Below are positions 26,130 to 35,676 of a stretch of 60,801 nt of DNA, in pieces. Source of the DNA: Vibrio splendidus 12E03 (GTDB lineage Bacteria > Pseudomonadota > Gammaproteobacteria > Enterobacterales > Vibrionaceae); contig NZ_AJZD02000010.1 in NCBI RefSeq assembly GCF_000272105.2, positions 1-60,801 on the forward strand. Reading direction: 5' to 3'. The notes beneath the pieces are model-generated. The model saw only the letters and a list, made by a program, of their open reading frames with translations, did not search any database and was not told where the DNA came from. Numbering within the stretch: the first letter of the stretch is position 1; each line of letters opens with the position of its first letter. The translations under genes and the position numbers were made by a program.

Positions 26130-27926
26130 TCAGGCGTGCGATTGCACACTGCCGTAGAGTGTTTGATAGAGTCCTTGTTGTTCAACCAATTCACCATGTG
26201 TTCCCGTCTGTGTGACTTGTCCATCTTCTAAAACATAGATTAGATCGGCTTGTTTCACCGCTGATAATCGATGAGCCACTATCAAAGTTGTGCGATCTTT
26301 CAAAAACTCGCTCAACGCTTTATGCAGCGCTGACTCTGTTGCTGTATCGAGTGCAGATGTCGCTTCATCAAGAATAACAAACTTAGGATTGCTCAGCACC
26401 ATACGAGCTATTGCTAAGCGTTGTCGTTGACCACCAGACAGTCGAACGCCGTTCCTACCAATTTGTGTATCTAAGCCATTACTCAGTTGCTTGATGACAT
26501 CTTGCATTTGAGCGACTTCAAGCGCACGCCACAACGACATTTCGTCGTATTCAGCACCAAGGGTCAGATTATGCCTTAATGTATCGTTAAAGAGTATAGG
26601 TTGTTGTAAAACAACGGCAATTTGATTGCGTATTACATCAAAGCTAATGTCATCGGTTGTTTCACCGTTATAGCGAATGTGCCCCGAGTCCGCTTGGTAA
26701 ACCCCAATCAGCAACTGGATTAACGTAGATTTACCCCCACCACTAGCTCCAACCAACGCGACTTTCTTACCAGCAGGGATGTGCAGTGATAGCCTATTTA
26801 AAACAGTGTTTTCTAATGTGTAAGAGAATGTAACGTTTTCAATGTCGACTGTCACTTCTCGATCTTCATGAAACGGATTTACTTTGCTAATAGGGCGCCT
26901 CTCTTCTTCTAGTTGAAGAAGATCATTGATGCGTTGCAGTGCCGCCTTCGCACTATACCAAGAGAATTGAATCCCTAGCAGCTCTTGAACAGGGCCCAAC
27001 ATAAACCATAAGTAACCGAACACCGCGAAAATCTGACCGATGGTTAAGTCACTGAATAGCACCATTAACATCGCGACTGCGCGGAAAAGCTCAAAGCCTA
27101 ATAGAAAGAGCAGAAACGAAACACGTCCAGCAGCTTCAGATTGCCATGCGTATTTATCGGCATCGATTCTTACTTGGTTCGCTTGAACCTTTAATTCATC
27201 TAGGAAGATTCGTTCTTTATTGGCAGCTCGTAGCTGATAAATGCCATCTAAGGTTTCCACCAAGCGATTCTGAAAGCGTTCGAAAGATTGGTTCTCGTAC
27301 TTTTTAAGGTGCTTAACCTTGCTGCCTAGTTTACGAGAGAAATAAATAACAACAGGATTGACCAGTAGAATGAACAGTCCTAAACGCCACTCTAACCATA
27401 ACAACACGATTGCGGTGCCAAACACGGTTAAGAAGCTGATGAGGAACTTAGACAGAGTCGAACCAATGAACTTATCTATTGTCTCTATGTCTGTTATTAG
27501 ATGGGCGTTAATACCGCCACTGCCTTTGGTTTCGTATTGTCGAATACTGATGCGGCCAAGCTTATCTATCATCTTGCTGCGCATTTGATAGGTAATTGTT
27601 TTGGACACAAGCGTAAACTGGCGCCCTTGCAGAATGTTTAACGCTTGGCTAACGGTGCGCATGATAATCACTAACAGCAAAGTTAGTGCTATATAGCCAG
27701 TCGGTGTTTGTAACGATGATGGAAGTAGGTGGTTCATCATCTCTAAACCAGAAGCCGGCTTATCAAGTAATACTTCATCAACCATTAATGGCATGAGCAA
27801 CGGGATAGGGACACTAATGAGAGTTGCAAATATGGCAATAATGTTAGCAAACAGTAATTTGGACTTGTGTTTTTTTACTTGAGTTATTAACCAAGAACGG
27901 CTAATAGTGTCTTTTGAATTGTTCAT
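26130..27926 (-). CDS. ABC exporter half-transporter (fused membrane and ATPase domains)
   Basis: 598 residues. Six membrane helices occupy about 20-310 and the ATPase domain about 350-590. Walker A GASGGGKST (middle residue Gly instead of the usual Ser/Cys), Q-loop VVLQQPILF, signature LSGGQRQRLAIARMVL, Walker B FVILDEATSALD and the H-loop VAHRLSAV are all intact. It resembles multidrug/lipid and bacteriocin exporters and should act as a homodimer. No peptidase C39 domain and no membrane-fusion partner are beside it. The substrate is unknown. It precedes letAB on the same strand, but the hairpin at the letA start separates them. Confidence 0.9.
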   Translation of the reverse strand: MNNSKDTISRSWLITQVKKHKSKLLFANIIAIFATLISVPIPLLMPLMVDEVLLDKPASGLEMMNHLLPSSLQTPTGYIALTLLLVIIMRTVSQALNILQGRQFTLVSKTITYQMRSKMIDKLGRISIRQYETKGSGGINAHLITDIETIDKFIGSTLSKFLISFLTVFGTAIVLLWLEWRLGLFILLVNPVVIYFSRKLGSKVKHLKKYENQSFERFQNRLVETLDGIYQLRAANKERIFLDELKVQANQVRIDADKYAWQSEAAGRVSFLLFLLGFELFRAVAMLMVLFSDLTIGQIFAVFGYLWFMLGPVQELLGIQFSWYSAKAALQRINDLLQLEEERRPISKVNPFHEDREVTVDIENVTFSYTLENTVLNRLSLHIPAGKKVALVGASGGGKSTLIQLLIGVYQADSGHIRYNGETTDDISFDVIRNQIAVVLQQPILFNDTLRHNLTLGAEYDEMSLWRALEVAQMQDVIKQLSNGLDTQIGRNGVRLSGGQRQRLAIARMVLSNPKFVILDEATSALDTATESALHKALSEFLKDRTTLIVAHRLSAVKQADLIYVLEDGQVTQTGTHGELVEQQGLYQTLYGSVQSHA

Positions 27927-28015
27927 TGTAATGAGAATAAGTCCTATTTAGTTTGATTGCCGCATTCTACTGCGTTCTCTTGATAATGGAAGTCTCAATT
28001 TAATTGGAAGTTAAT

Positions 28016-28507
28016 ATGAAAATAGAACATTACCAACGCTTAACCAAACAAGCCGTTGCATTAATTGAATCAGAAACCGATCTAACTGCTAATCTTGCTA
28101 ATATCAGTTCATTATTATTCATGGAGTTGGATGAACTGAATTGGGCGGGTTTCTATTTAATGAAGCAGGACCAAGCTAAGGAAAAAGACGAACTTGTACT
28201 GGGTCCTTTCCAAGGCCAACCTGCTTGTGTACGAATTCCTGTAGGGCGTGGTGTGTGTGGAACTGCGGTTGCGACGAATACAGTACAGCGCATTCATGAT
28301 GTTCATGAGTTCGAAGGTCACATCGCATGTGACGCTGCAAGTAACTCCGAAATCGTTATTCCGTTCTCGATTGGCGGAAAAATCGCGGGCGTTCTTGATA
28401 TCGATAGCCCAAATGTTGGTCGTTTTTCTCAAATTGACGAGGACGGATTAACATTTTTCATGGCAGAAGTGGAAAAGCTGCTTAATTCGCACGCGAACAA
28501 GGCATAA
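28016..28507 (+). CDS. msrC: Free methionine-(R)-sulfoxide reductase (GAF fold)
   Basis: 163 residues from MKIEHYQRLTKQ; a start four codons upstream (28004) is possible, but AATTGGAAG precedes the chosen one. The GAF domain carries the three redox cysteines of fRMsr in ACVRIPVGRGVCGTAV and GHIACDAASNSEIVIP. The enzyme reduces free Met-R-sulfoxide with thioredoxin. The order msrC (yebR)-proQ-prc is the same as in E. coli. Confidence 0.94.
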   Translation: MKIEHYQRLTKQAVALIESETDLTANLANISSLLFMELDELNWAGFYLMKQDQAKEKDELVLGPFQGQPACVRIPVGRGVCGTAVATNTVQRIHDVHEFEGHIACDAASNSEIVIPFSIGGKIAGVLDIDSPNVGRFSQIDEDGLTFFMAEVEKLLNSHANKA

Positions 28508-28604
28508 ATTATTCTCTTACTGTGGTTTTTCCCAAGCATCTCTCTATAATACGTAAAAATATTTTCTTAATGCTCGCGGAAAACCGCAAAAACCAGGAAC
28601 CCAC

Positions 28605-29228
28605 ATGGAAAACACTGAAAAGTTAAAAAACAGCAAAGAAGTTATCGCATATATTGCTGAATGTTTCCCTAAATGCTTTACTCTAGAAGGTGAAGCGAAG
28701 CCACTTAAAATTGGTATTTTTCAAGATCTTGCTGAACGTCTAAACGAAGACGAAAAAGTAAGTAAGACTCAGCTTCGTGCAGCGTTAAGACAGTACACAT
28801 CATCATGGCGTTACCTGCACGGCGTAAAAGCTGGCGCAGAACGTGTTGACCTAGACGGCAACGCGTGTGGCACACTAGAAGAAGAGCACGTTGAGCACGC
28901 TAAAGCTACACTTGCAGAAAGCAAAGCGAAAGTTCAGGCTCGTCGTAAAGAACAAGCACAAAAAGCTCGTGAAGAAGGCAAAGCGAAACCTAAGGCGAAG
29001 AAAGCTCAACAGCCTCGTCGTCAAGCGCCTAAAGCACCAAAAGTAGAAAAGCCTGTAGAAACACGCGCTTTGAACGCTGACGAATTCATCGCTGGCAAAG
29101 AAGTAAATGTGAACATGGGTAAAGGAAACATGGCTGCGACCATTGTTGAAATCAATAAGGAAGATGTGCGTGTTCAGTTAGCAAACGGCCTACAAATGGT
29201 TGTTAAAGCGGAGCACTTGCGCGCTTAA
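28605..29228 (+). CDS. proQ: RNA chaperone ProQ
   Basis: 207 residues. The N-terminal FinO/ProQ domain (about 10-120: [28 protein letters not shown]) is followed by a Lys/Ala/Gln-rich linker ([18 protein letters not shown]) and a C-terminal Tudor-like domain ([20 protein letters not shown]). It binds structured RNAs and 3' ends and is a global sRNA partner. It is followed by prc after 17 bases, so cotranscription is expected. Confidence 0.96.
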   Translation: MENTEKLKNSKEVIAYIAECFPKCFTLEGEAKPLKIGIFQDLAERLNEDEKVSKTQLRAALRQYTSSWRYLHGVKAGAERVDLDGNACGTLEEEHVEHAKATLAESKAKVQARRKEQAQKAREEGKAKPKAKKAQQPRRQAPKAPKVEKPVETRALNADEFIAGKEVNVNMGKGNMAATIVEINKEDVRVQLANGLQMVVKAEHLRA

Positions 29229-29245
29229 AGGAGATACTCCTACGC

Positions 29246-31240
29246 ATGAAATGCCGTTCAAAATTGACACTGATTGCTGCTAGCTTTTGGCTAGCAGCTT
29301 CAGCTCAGGCTCTTGAAGCCAAATTAGATCAGGACGATTTACCTCTACTCGCTCCTGAGGTCCAACACGAAACTGCTAGTAAACGTGTTACTTCTCGATT
29401 TACTCGTTCTCACTATAAACACTTCAATCTCAACGATGATTTCTCTCAAGCTATCTTTAATCGTTACTTAGAGATGCTGGATTATAATCGTAATATCTTC
29501 ACTCAAGCTGATATTGACTTTTTCGCTGCGTCATCTACACAAATTGATGATCAACTGAAAGCAGGCAATAACCAGATTGCATTCGATGTTTATAATTTGT
29601 CCATGCAGAAGCGTTTTGAACGTTTTCAATATGCATTGTCTTTGCTAGATACAGAGATCAAGTTTGATACCGATGAAAGTATTGAGCTAAATCGTAGCGA
29701 AGCGGAATGGCCAAAAGATATCGCTGAAGTGAATGAGCTTTGGAGAAAACGCGTTAAATACGATGCGTTGAATCTAAAACTTACTGGTAAAGAGTGGCCA
29801 GAGATTCAAGAAGTTTTGGAAAAGCGTTACAACAATGCGATGAAGCGTATTACGCAATCGCACAACGAAGATGCTTTCCAAATCTACATGAACGCATTCG
29901 CGCGTGAAGTTGATCCGCACACCAGTTACCTTTCTCCAAGAAATGCAGAACAATTCCAATCTGAGATGAACCTATCTCTAGAAGGTATTGGCGCTGTACT
30001 TCAGATGACAGACGACTACACCGTTATTCGTTCTTTAGTGGCTGGTGGCCCTGCTTCAAATAGCAAACAATTGAGCGATGGCGACCGTATTGTTGGCGTT
30101 GGTCAAGATGGCGAAGAGATTGTTGATGTTATCGGCTGGCGTTTAGACGATGTAGTGCAATTAATTAAAGGACCGAAAGGGACTAAAGTTAAGCTACAGA
30201 TCTTGCCAGACGGTAAAGATGCAAAAAGTCACGTTGTCACAATTGTACGCGATAAGATTCGTTTAGAAGACCGCGCTGTTAAGTCAGAAGTTATCGAGAA
30301 AGATGGCAAGAAGATTGGTGTACTAGAAGTACCTAGTTTCTATGTTGGTCTTTCTAAAGATACCGATAAACTGATCACCGAGCTTAAAGAGCAAGGTGTT
30401 GAAGGTATTATTGTTGATCTGCGAAACAATGGTGGTGGTGCACTAACGGAAGCAACCGAACTCTCTGGTTTATTTATCAAAGAGGGGCCTGTTGTTCAGG
30501 TTCGTGATAGCTACGGTCGTGTTAAAGTGAACAGCGATACTGATGGTGAAATCAGTTACCAAGGTCCGTTAACGGTATTGGTGAATCGCTATAGTGCTTC
30601 GGCATCTGAGATCTTTGCAGCAGCGATGCAGGATTACGGTCGTGCAATCATCCTAGGTGAAAACTCTTTCGGTAAAGGTACGGTACAACAGCATCGTTCT
30701 TTGAATCATATTTATGATTTGTTCGACAAAGAGTTGGGCTACGTTCAATACACAATCCAGAAATTCTACCGAATCAATGGTGGCAGTACGCAAAACAAAG
30801 GTGTAGTACCTGATATTGCTTACCCAACGCCAATTGACCCGGCAGATACTGGTGAAAGTGTTGAAGACAATGCTCTACCTTGGGACAGCATTGATAAAGC
30901 AAATTACTCAGTGTTACAGCGTAACGATGAGCAAATTGCTGCTTTAACAGCTCAACACCAAGCTCGTATTGCGACAGATATGGAATTTGGCTTTATCGCG
31001 CAAGATATTGAAAAATATAAGGCAGATAAAGACGATAACGACCTTTCTTTGAATGAAAAGGTACGTCAGCAAGAGAGCGATGATGCGGATGCGCTTCGTC
31101 TAGATCGTATTAATCAACGTCAAAAAGCCGCTAAGTTAGAGGCGTTTAAAACGTTGGATGATATTCCTAAAGACTATGAAGCCCCGGATGCTTATCTTGA
31201 TGAGTCTGTTGCTATCATGCTGGATATGATCAAGAAATAG
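29246..31240 (+). CDS. prc: Tail-specific periplasmic protease Prc (Tsp)
   Basis: 664 residues. Signal peptide (about 1-22, ending AQALEA), N-terminal helical domain, PDZ domain (about 235-320, SLEGIGAVLQ to VKLQILPDG) and S41 protease core with the catalytic serine in RYSASASEIFAA and lysine in GENSFGKGTVQQ. A C-terminal DUF3340-type extension completes the family length. Prc trims lipoproteins and degrades SsrA-tagged and NlpI-delivered proteins such as MepS. The ribosome site AGGAG sits in a small GGAG-ATA-CTCC hairpin right before the ATG. Confidence 0.96.
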   Translation: MKCRSKLTLIAASFWLAASAQALEAKLDQDDLPLLAPEVQHETASKRVTSRFTRSHYKHFNLNDDFSQAIFNRYLEMLDYNRNIFTQADIDFFAASSTQIDDQLKAGNNQIAFDVYNLSMQKRFERFQYALSLLDTEIKFDTDESIELNRSEAEWPKDIAEVNELWRKRVKYDALNLKLTGKEWPEIQEVLEKRYNNAMKRITQSHNEDAFQIYMNAFAREVDPHTSYLSPRNAEQFQSEMNLSLEGIGAVLQMTDDYTVIRSLVAGGPASNSKQLSDGDRIVGVGQDGEEIVDVIGWRLDDVVQLIKGPKGTKVKLQILPDGKDAKSHVVTIVRDKIRLEDRAVKSEVIEKDGKKIGVLEVPSFYVGLSKDTDKLITELKEQGVEGIIVDLRNNGGGALTEATELSGLFIKEGPVVQVRDSYGRVKVNSDTDGEISYQGPLTVLVNRYSASASEIFAAAMQDYGRAIILGENSFGKGTVQQHRSLNHIYDLFDKELGYVQYTIQKFYRINGGSTQNKGVVPDIAYPTPIDPADTGESVEDNALPWDSIDKANYSVLQRNDEQIAALTAQHQARIATDMEFGFIAQDIEKYKADKDDNDLSLNEKVRQQESDDADALRLDRINQRQKAAKLEAFKTLDDIPKDYEAPDAYLDESVAIMLDMIKK

Positions 31241-31284
31241 AGCAAGCGCCTGTTAAAAGGTGATTGTTCCAAGACGCAAAATTT

Positions 31285-31310
31285 AAAAAGCGAGCCTAGG
31301 CTCGCTTTTT
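31285..31310 (+). terminator. Terminator of proQ-prc
   Basis: AAAAAGCGAGCC-TA-GGCTCGCTTTTT gives a long perfect stem followed by Ts, 44 bases after the prc stop. Confidence 0.92.
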
Positions 31311-31515
31311 TTGTGTCTATGATTTGACAGAAATATCTGATTGTAACCGTTTAGGTTGGCGCAAATAGCACTCAATATTCAGGGTAATTTAGCTCTGTTT
31401 TGTGTTGAATAATGACACTTAAGTTACTTCGCACTTAAAATTTAGTGACTTGGATCATATTTTTTCGCTTTCTAATCATTACGTGCCTAAGCTTAAAGAA
31501 AACGAGGGGGCGCGT

Positions 31516-32199
31516 ATGAAATGGATTCTACTAATTTTATCTTGTTTAAGTTTTGTTGCTTTTGGGAGCGAGGTCGCTTCTAGCAGCCAACAATCAAAAA
31601 GTGATAGTAATCTATCTCATTTTGACCTTCCTCTGTTGCTTGGTGATTGGTATTTGATGAATCCAGATCCTGAGCAAGGTACTGAAAACTTTAGAGCAAT
31701 CAAACTTACTCTCGATTCAAATTACTCATTCACTATCGATATCCAAAAGAAAGACTACAGTGTGGATCATTGGGAAGGTTTGTATAACGCCAATGAAGAC
31801 ACGATTATTTTGGGTTTGAATACTTCTGAGCCTCAGGTTTACGCGTACAGTAGTAATCATAATATGCTGAATCTTAACGGTGTTATGTTCACCAAAGCCT
31901 TGCCCAACGCCCTAGCTGGAATTTGGTCAAGCGCTGAATTGTCTGGAAGCGATTTGCGTGCGAGTAACATTCAAAAAATGGATTTAGTGCTTCAACCTGA
32001 TTTTATCTTCATGTTCCGAGTGTCCGATGAAGAAGGGGGTGAAGTGATTCGTCGCGGTGTGTATTACACTGAGGGCGACCAATTAGTACTACTTTATGAG
32101 AACGGCGAACACGGTACTCGTTACACATTGAACAGTGATGTTTTGACACTTCAAGGTGAAGAGGGAGACATGTTCGCGGTGCTTAATCGCATACGATAA
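31516..32199 (+). CDS. Small secreted protein of unknown function
   Basis: 228 residues from ATG at 31516, chosen because AGGGGG lies 5 bases upstream and the protein then begins with a signal peptide (MKWILLILSCLSFVAFGSE). The mature part is beta-rich and appears to hold two similar halves: LLGDWYLMNPDP...AIKLTLDSNYSFTI and LAGIWSSAELSG...MDLVLQPDFIFMF, each a WxxxG-like start with a lipocalin-like strand. That suggests a duplicated small barrel in the periplasm. No enzyme motif is visible. It stands alone between two terminators. Confidence 0.78.
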   Translation: MKWILLILSCLSFVAFGSEVASSSQQSKSDSNLSHFDLPLLLGDWYLMNPDPEQGTENFRAIKLTLDSNYSFTIDIQKKDYSVDHWEGLYNANEDTIILGLNTSEPQVYAYSSNHNMLNLNGVMFTKALPNALAGIWSSAELSGSDLRASNIQKMDLVLQPDFIFMFRVSDEEGGEVIRRGVYYTEGDQLVLLYENGEHGTRYTLNSDVLTLQGEEGDMFAVLNRIR

Positions 32200-32298
32200 G
32201 TACGAGATTTAGCCATTAAATCGGCTCGTTGAAAATATGGTTCACAGTTCATTTCTTAGCCGTTCCTTTCTGATTTGATTGATAAAATAGCAAAACAT

Positions 32299-32330
32299 GG
32301 AGGCATTTTCCTACAATGCCTCCTTTTTTT
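32299..32330 (+). terminator. Terminator upstream of pepN
   Basis: GGAGGCATT-TTCCTAC-AATGCCTCC is a perfect 9-bp stem followed by seven Ts. Confidence 0.92.
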
Positions 32331-32416
32331 AATATTCCCCTTGTGTTCTTGGCGCTCAACCTTTAGATATATACAGTTAACAAATAATTACGTATAACGA
32401 TCAAAAGGAACCCGTC

Positions 32417-35023
32417 ATGGCACATACACCTCAAGCCAAGTATCGTAAAGATTATCAATCACCATCTCACACTATTTCTGAAATCGATCTTACTTTCGAT
32501 TTGTACGATTCAGCATCCATCGTTACGGCGGTGTCTAGTGTTAAGCAAGAGAAAGATAGCTCGACCTTAGTACTTGATGGTGAAGGCTTGAAGCTGGTTT
32601 CTGTTCTGGTAGAAGGTAAAGAGTGGACTCAGTATGAGCAGTCTGAAACTCAACTGACACTGAACGATCTACCACAAGAATTCACATTAACGATCGTGAC
32701 TGAAGTCGATCCTGAAGGGAACAGTGCACTTGAAGGCCTGTACAAATCGGGTGGTGCTTTCTGTACTCAATGTGAAGCCGAAGGTTTCCGTCGTATCACT
32801 TACTACATGGATCGCCCAGACGTATTGGCAAAATTCACCACCACGGTTATCGCAGACAAAGCAGAAAATCCATTCTTATTAAGTAATGGTAACCGTGTTG
32901 ATGAAGGTGAAGCTGAAAATGGACGTCACTGGGTGAAGTGGCAAGACCCACACCCAAAACCTGCTTACTTGTTTGCACTTGTTGCTGGTGACTTTGATGT
33001 ACTTCGTGATGCTTATACTACGCAATCGGGTCGTAACGTTGACCTAGAAATCTTTGTCGACAAAGGCAACCTAGACAGAGCTAACCACGCGATGGTTTCT
33101 TTGATTAACTCAATGAAGTGGGATGAAGAGCGTTTCAACTTAGAGTACGACTTAGACATCTACATGATTGTAGCCGTTGATTTCTTCAACATGGGTGCGA
33201 TGGAAAACAAAGGTCTGAACGTATTCAACTCTAAGTTTGTTCTCGCGAACGACCAAACTGCTACGGATACCGATTACCTAGGCATCGAAGCGGTAATCGG
33301 TCACGAATATTTCCATAACTGGACCGGTAACCGAGTGACTTGTCGCGATTGGTTCCAGCTGAGCTTGAAAGAAGGCTTAACCGTATTCCGCGATCAAGAG
33401 TTCTCATCTGATCTTGGCTCTCGCGCAGTAAACCGAATCAACAATGTTCGTATTATTCGCGGGCCACAATTCGCTGAAGACGCAAGTCCGATGTCTCACC
33501 CAATTCGTCCAGAAAAAGTGATAGAAATGAATAACTTCTACACATTGACTGTGTACGAAAAGGGCAGTGAAGTGATCCGAATGATCCACACATTGTTGGG
33601 TGAAGACGGTTTCCAAAAAGGCATGAAGCTTTACTTCGAACGTCATGATGGTACAGCTGCAACATGTGAAGACTTCGTCGCGGCAATGGAAGATGCGTCG
33701 GGCGTCGACCTATCTCAGTTCCGTTTATGGTACAGCCAGTCTGGCACGCCGACGCTGTCTGTTGAAAGCCACTACGACGCAGAGAAGAAACAATACACGT
33801 TAACAGCTCGCCAAGTCACGTCTCCAACTCATGAGCAAACGGAAAAGCAGGCTCTGCATATTCCTCTTGATATCGAGTTATACACGGCTGCGGGTGAAGT
33901 TGTTGAGTTACAATGTAACGGAAAGCCAATTCATAACGTATTAGATGTGAAAGAAGCAGAGCAAACGTTCGTGTTTGAAAACGTTTCTGAGCAACCGATC
34001 CCATCATTACTTCGTGAATTTTCTGCGCCAGTGAAACTGGAGTACAACTATTCAGATGAAGAACTGATCTTCTTGATGGTGAATGCGCGCAATGAGTTCT
34101 CTCGTTGGGATGCGGGTCAAATGCTATTAGCGAAGTACATCCGCAGTAACGTGGAGAAGGTTCAACAGGGTCAAGCGTTTGAGCTTTCTGATTCTGTTGT
34201 TGATGCATTCCGTGGTGTACTGCTGAGTGATTCACTAGAGCCTGCGTTTATTGCAGAAATGCTTTCTCTACCAAGCCACAATGAAGTATCGGGTTGGTAC
34301 GAGCGTGTTGATATTGATGCGGTCGCATTGGTTCTTAACTCAATGAAAGTCACACTAGCTGCAGAACTTGAAGACGAGTTAGCGGCGGTTTATCACAGCC
34401 ACGCACTAGCGGAATACACAATCGATCACGATTCGATTGGTAAGCGCACTTTACGTAAAGTTTGCCTAAGTTACTTAGCGCACACAGAACAGGGTAACGA
34501 TTTGGTTGTTGCAATGTACCAGCAAGCAAACAACATGACCGATACAATGGCAGCAATGGGTGCGGCAAACAGTGCGCAACTACCATGTCGTGAAACCTTG
34601 ATGGCGGATTACAGCGACAAGTGGAAACACGATGGTCTTGTTATGGATAAGTGGTTTGCTCTACAAGGTACAAACCCAAGTTCCAATGCTCTTGAAGTGA
34701 TCAAAGCATCGATGTCACATCAAGCGTTTAGTTTGAAGAACCCGAATCGAACTCGTAACTTGGTTGGTTCATTCTTAAACATGAACCCGGTACAGTTCCA
34801 TGACAAGTCAGGTCAGGGCTATGAGTTTGCTGGCGAGATCTTGCGTGAGCTTAACAGCAGTAACCCGCAAGTTGCTTCACGTCTGATTGACCCGCTTCTT
34901 AAATTCCGTAAGTACGATGATGAACGCCAAGCTCTGATCAAGAAAGAACTTGAGACTTTAAAGGGGATGGACAACCTAGCTAAAGACTTATTTGAGAAAG
35001 TAACGAAGGCACTAGAAGCTTAA
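32417..35023 (+). CDS. pepN: Aminopeptidase N
   Basis: 868 residues (E. coli 870), an M1 zinc metallopeptidase of the cytoplasm. The substrate-binding MGAMENKG motif (about residue 260) and zinc site HEYFHNWTGNRV (about 295), with the third ligand in SLKEGLTVFRDQEF, are intact. It removes N-terminal residues from peptides at the end of ATP-dependent proteolysis. The ATG at 32417 has an AAAAGGAA site. Monocistronic with flanking terminators. Confidence 0.97.
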   Translation: MAHTPQAKYRKDYQSPSHTISEIDLTFDLYDSASIVTAVSSVKQEKDSSTLVLDGEGLKLVSVLVEGKEWTQYEQSETQLTLNDLPQEFTLTIVTEVDPEGNSALEGLYKSGGAFCTQCEAEGFRRITYYMDRPDVLAKFTTTVIADKAENPFLLSNGNRVDEGEAENGRHWVKWQDPHPKPAYLFALVAGDFDVLRDAYTTQSGRNVDLEIFVDKGNLDRANHAMVSLINSMKWDEERFNLEYDLDIYMIVAVDFFNMGAMENKGLNVFNSKFVLANDQTATDTDYLGIEAVIGHEYFHNWTGNRVTCRDWFQLSLKEGLTVFRDQEFSSDLGSRAVNRINNVRIIRGPQFAEDASPMSHPIRPEKVIEMNNFYTLTVYEKGSEVIRMIHTLLGEDGFQKGMKLYFERHDGTAATCEDFVAAMEDASGVDLSQFRLWYSQSGTPTLSVESHYDAEKKQYTLTARQVTSPTHEQTEKQALHIPLDIELYTAAGEVVELQCNGKPIHNVLDVKEAEQTFVFENVSEQPIPSLLREFSAPVKLEYNYSDEELIFLMVNARNEFSRWDAGQMLLAKYIRSNVEKVQQGQAFELSDSVVDAFRGVLLSDSLEPAFIAEMLSLPSHNEVSGWYERVDIDAVALVLNSMKVTLAAELEDELAAVYHSHALAEYTIDHDSIGKRTLRKVCLSYLAHTEQGNDLVVAMYQQANNMTDTMAAMGAANSAQLPCRETLMADYSDKWKHDGLVMDKWFALQGTNPSSNALEVIKASMSHQAFSLKNPNRTRNLVGSFLNMNPVQFHDKSGQGYEFAGEILRELNSSNPQVASRLIDPLLKFRKYDDERQALIKKELETLKGMDNLAKDLFEKVTKALEA

Positions 35024-35081
35024 GTTAAACGTTCTCAAGGTTAACGGTTTACTAATAAACTGTTTGCCATAACGAAAAGTC

Positions 35082-35115
35082 ATCAGTGGTAGAGAATATC
35101 TGCCACTGATTTTTT
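35082..35115 (+). terminator. Terminator of pepN
   Basis: ATCAGTGGTAGA pairs with TCTGCCACTGAT (12 bp with one G-U) around a 5-base loop, and runs into six Ts. Confidence 0.9.
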
Positions 35116-35229
35116 GTTTCTGATTCATCGAATTTTCGATAAGCTAGAGAAGTTTTCAAGCTAAGTTTCACAGTCAGACATCGTTAAGTGCCAAAAAACA
35201 CTGGCACTGTATATTTATACAGGTATCGT

Positions 35230-35448
35230 ATGAATCGCTATATTTTCCAACTTAACATCTCATATCAGCAGTTTTTGGCCAGTTATTCTGGTGCGGCAAG
35301 TAAAGTTCAAGTGATAACAACAACAGGTTTACGTTTACAGTTACCTGCAACTCGATTCAGGCCATTTCTTACACAAATAGGGGTTAGAGGGCAGTTTAGG
35401 CTGACAACTGACCAAAAAAATAAGTTTATTAAGTTGGAAGCTCTGTAA
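35230..35448 (+). CDS. DUF2835 family small protein
   Basis: 72 residues from MNRYIFQLNISYQQFLASYSG; ACAGGT precedes the ATG. A GTG at 35188 could add 14 residues. The sequence (SKVQVITTTGLRLQLPATRFRPFL) corresponds to DUF2835, a small protein found beside pepN or gdh in vibrios. It is probably a small beta-rich, RNA- or membrane-associated protein, but no function is known. No membrane helix is evident. Confidence 0.72.
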   Translation: MNRYIFQLNISYQQFLASYSGAASKVQVITTTGLRLQLPATRFRPFLTQIGVRGQFRLTTDQKNKFIKLEAL

Positions 35449-35676
35449 ACCTTGGCGTGCCTAGTGAGTTAAAAGGAATCTTAATCACATAATCAAACAT
35501 TTCACCTCTTACCACCTCCAAAACAATTAACTATTTTTCAATAATGCTTTTACAATAAATGAATGCATTACCTTTGCTTAACTCGTTAGTAGAAAAGCGC
35601 TCAACGGCACGTTTCAAACACCAGATTAAGTGATCCCCCTAATAATAAAATATAATTCTAATTGTGGAGTGTGACT

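Noticed and set aside
30228..30240. matS-like GTCACGTTGTCAC inside prc
   Set aside because: One mismatch, coding, and no positional support; kept only as a candidate for a genome-wide scan.
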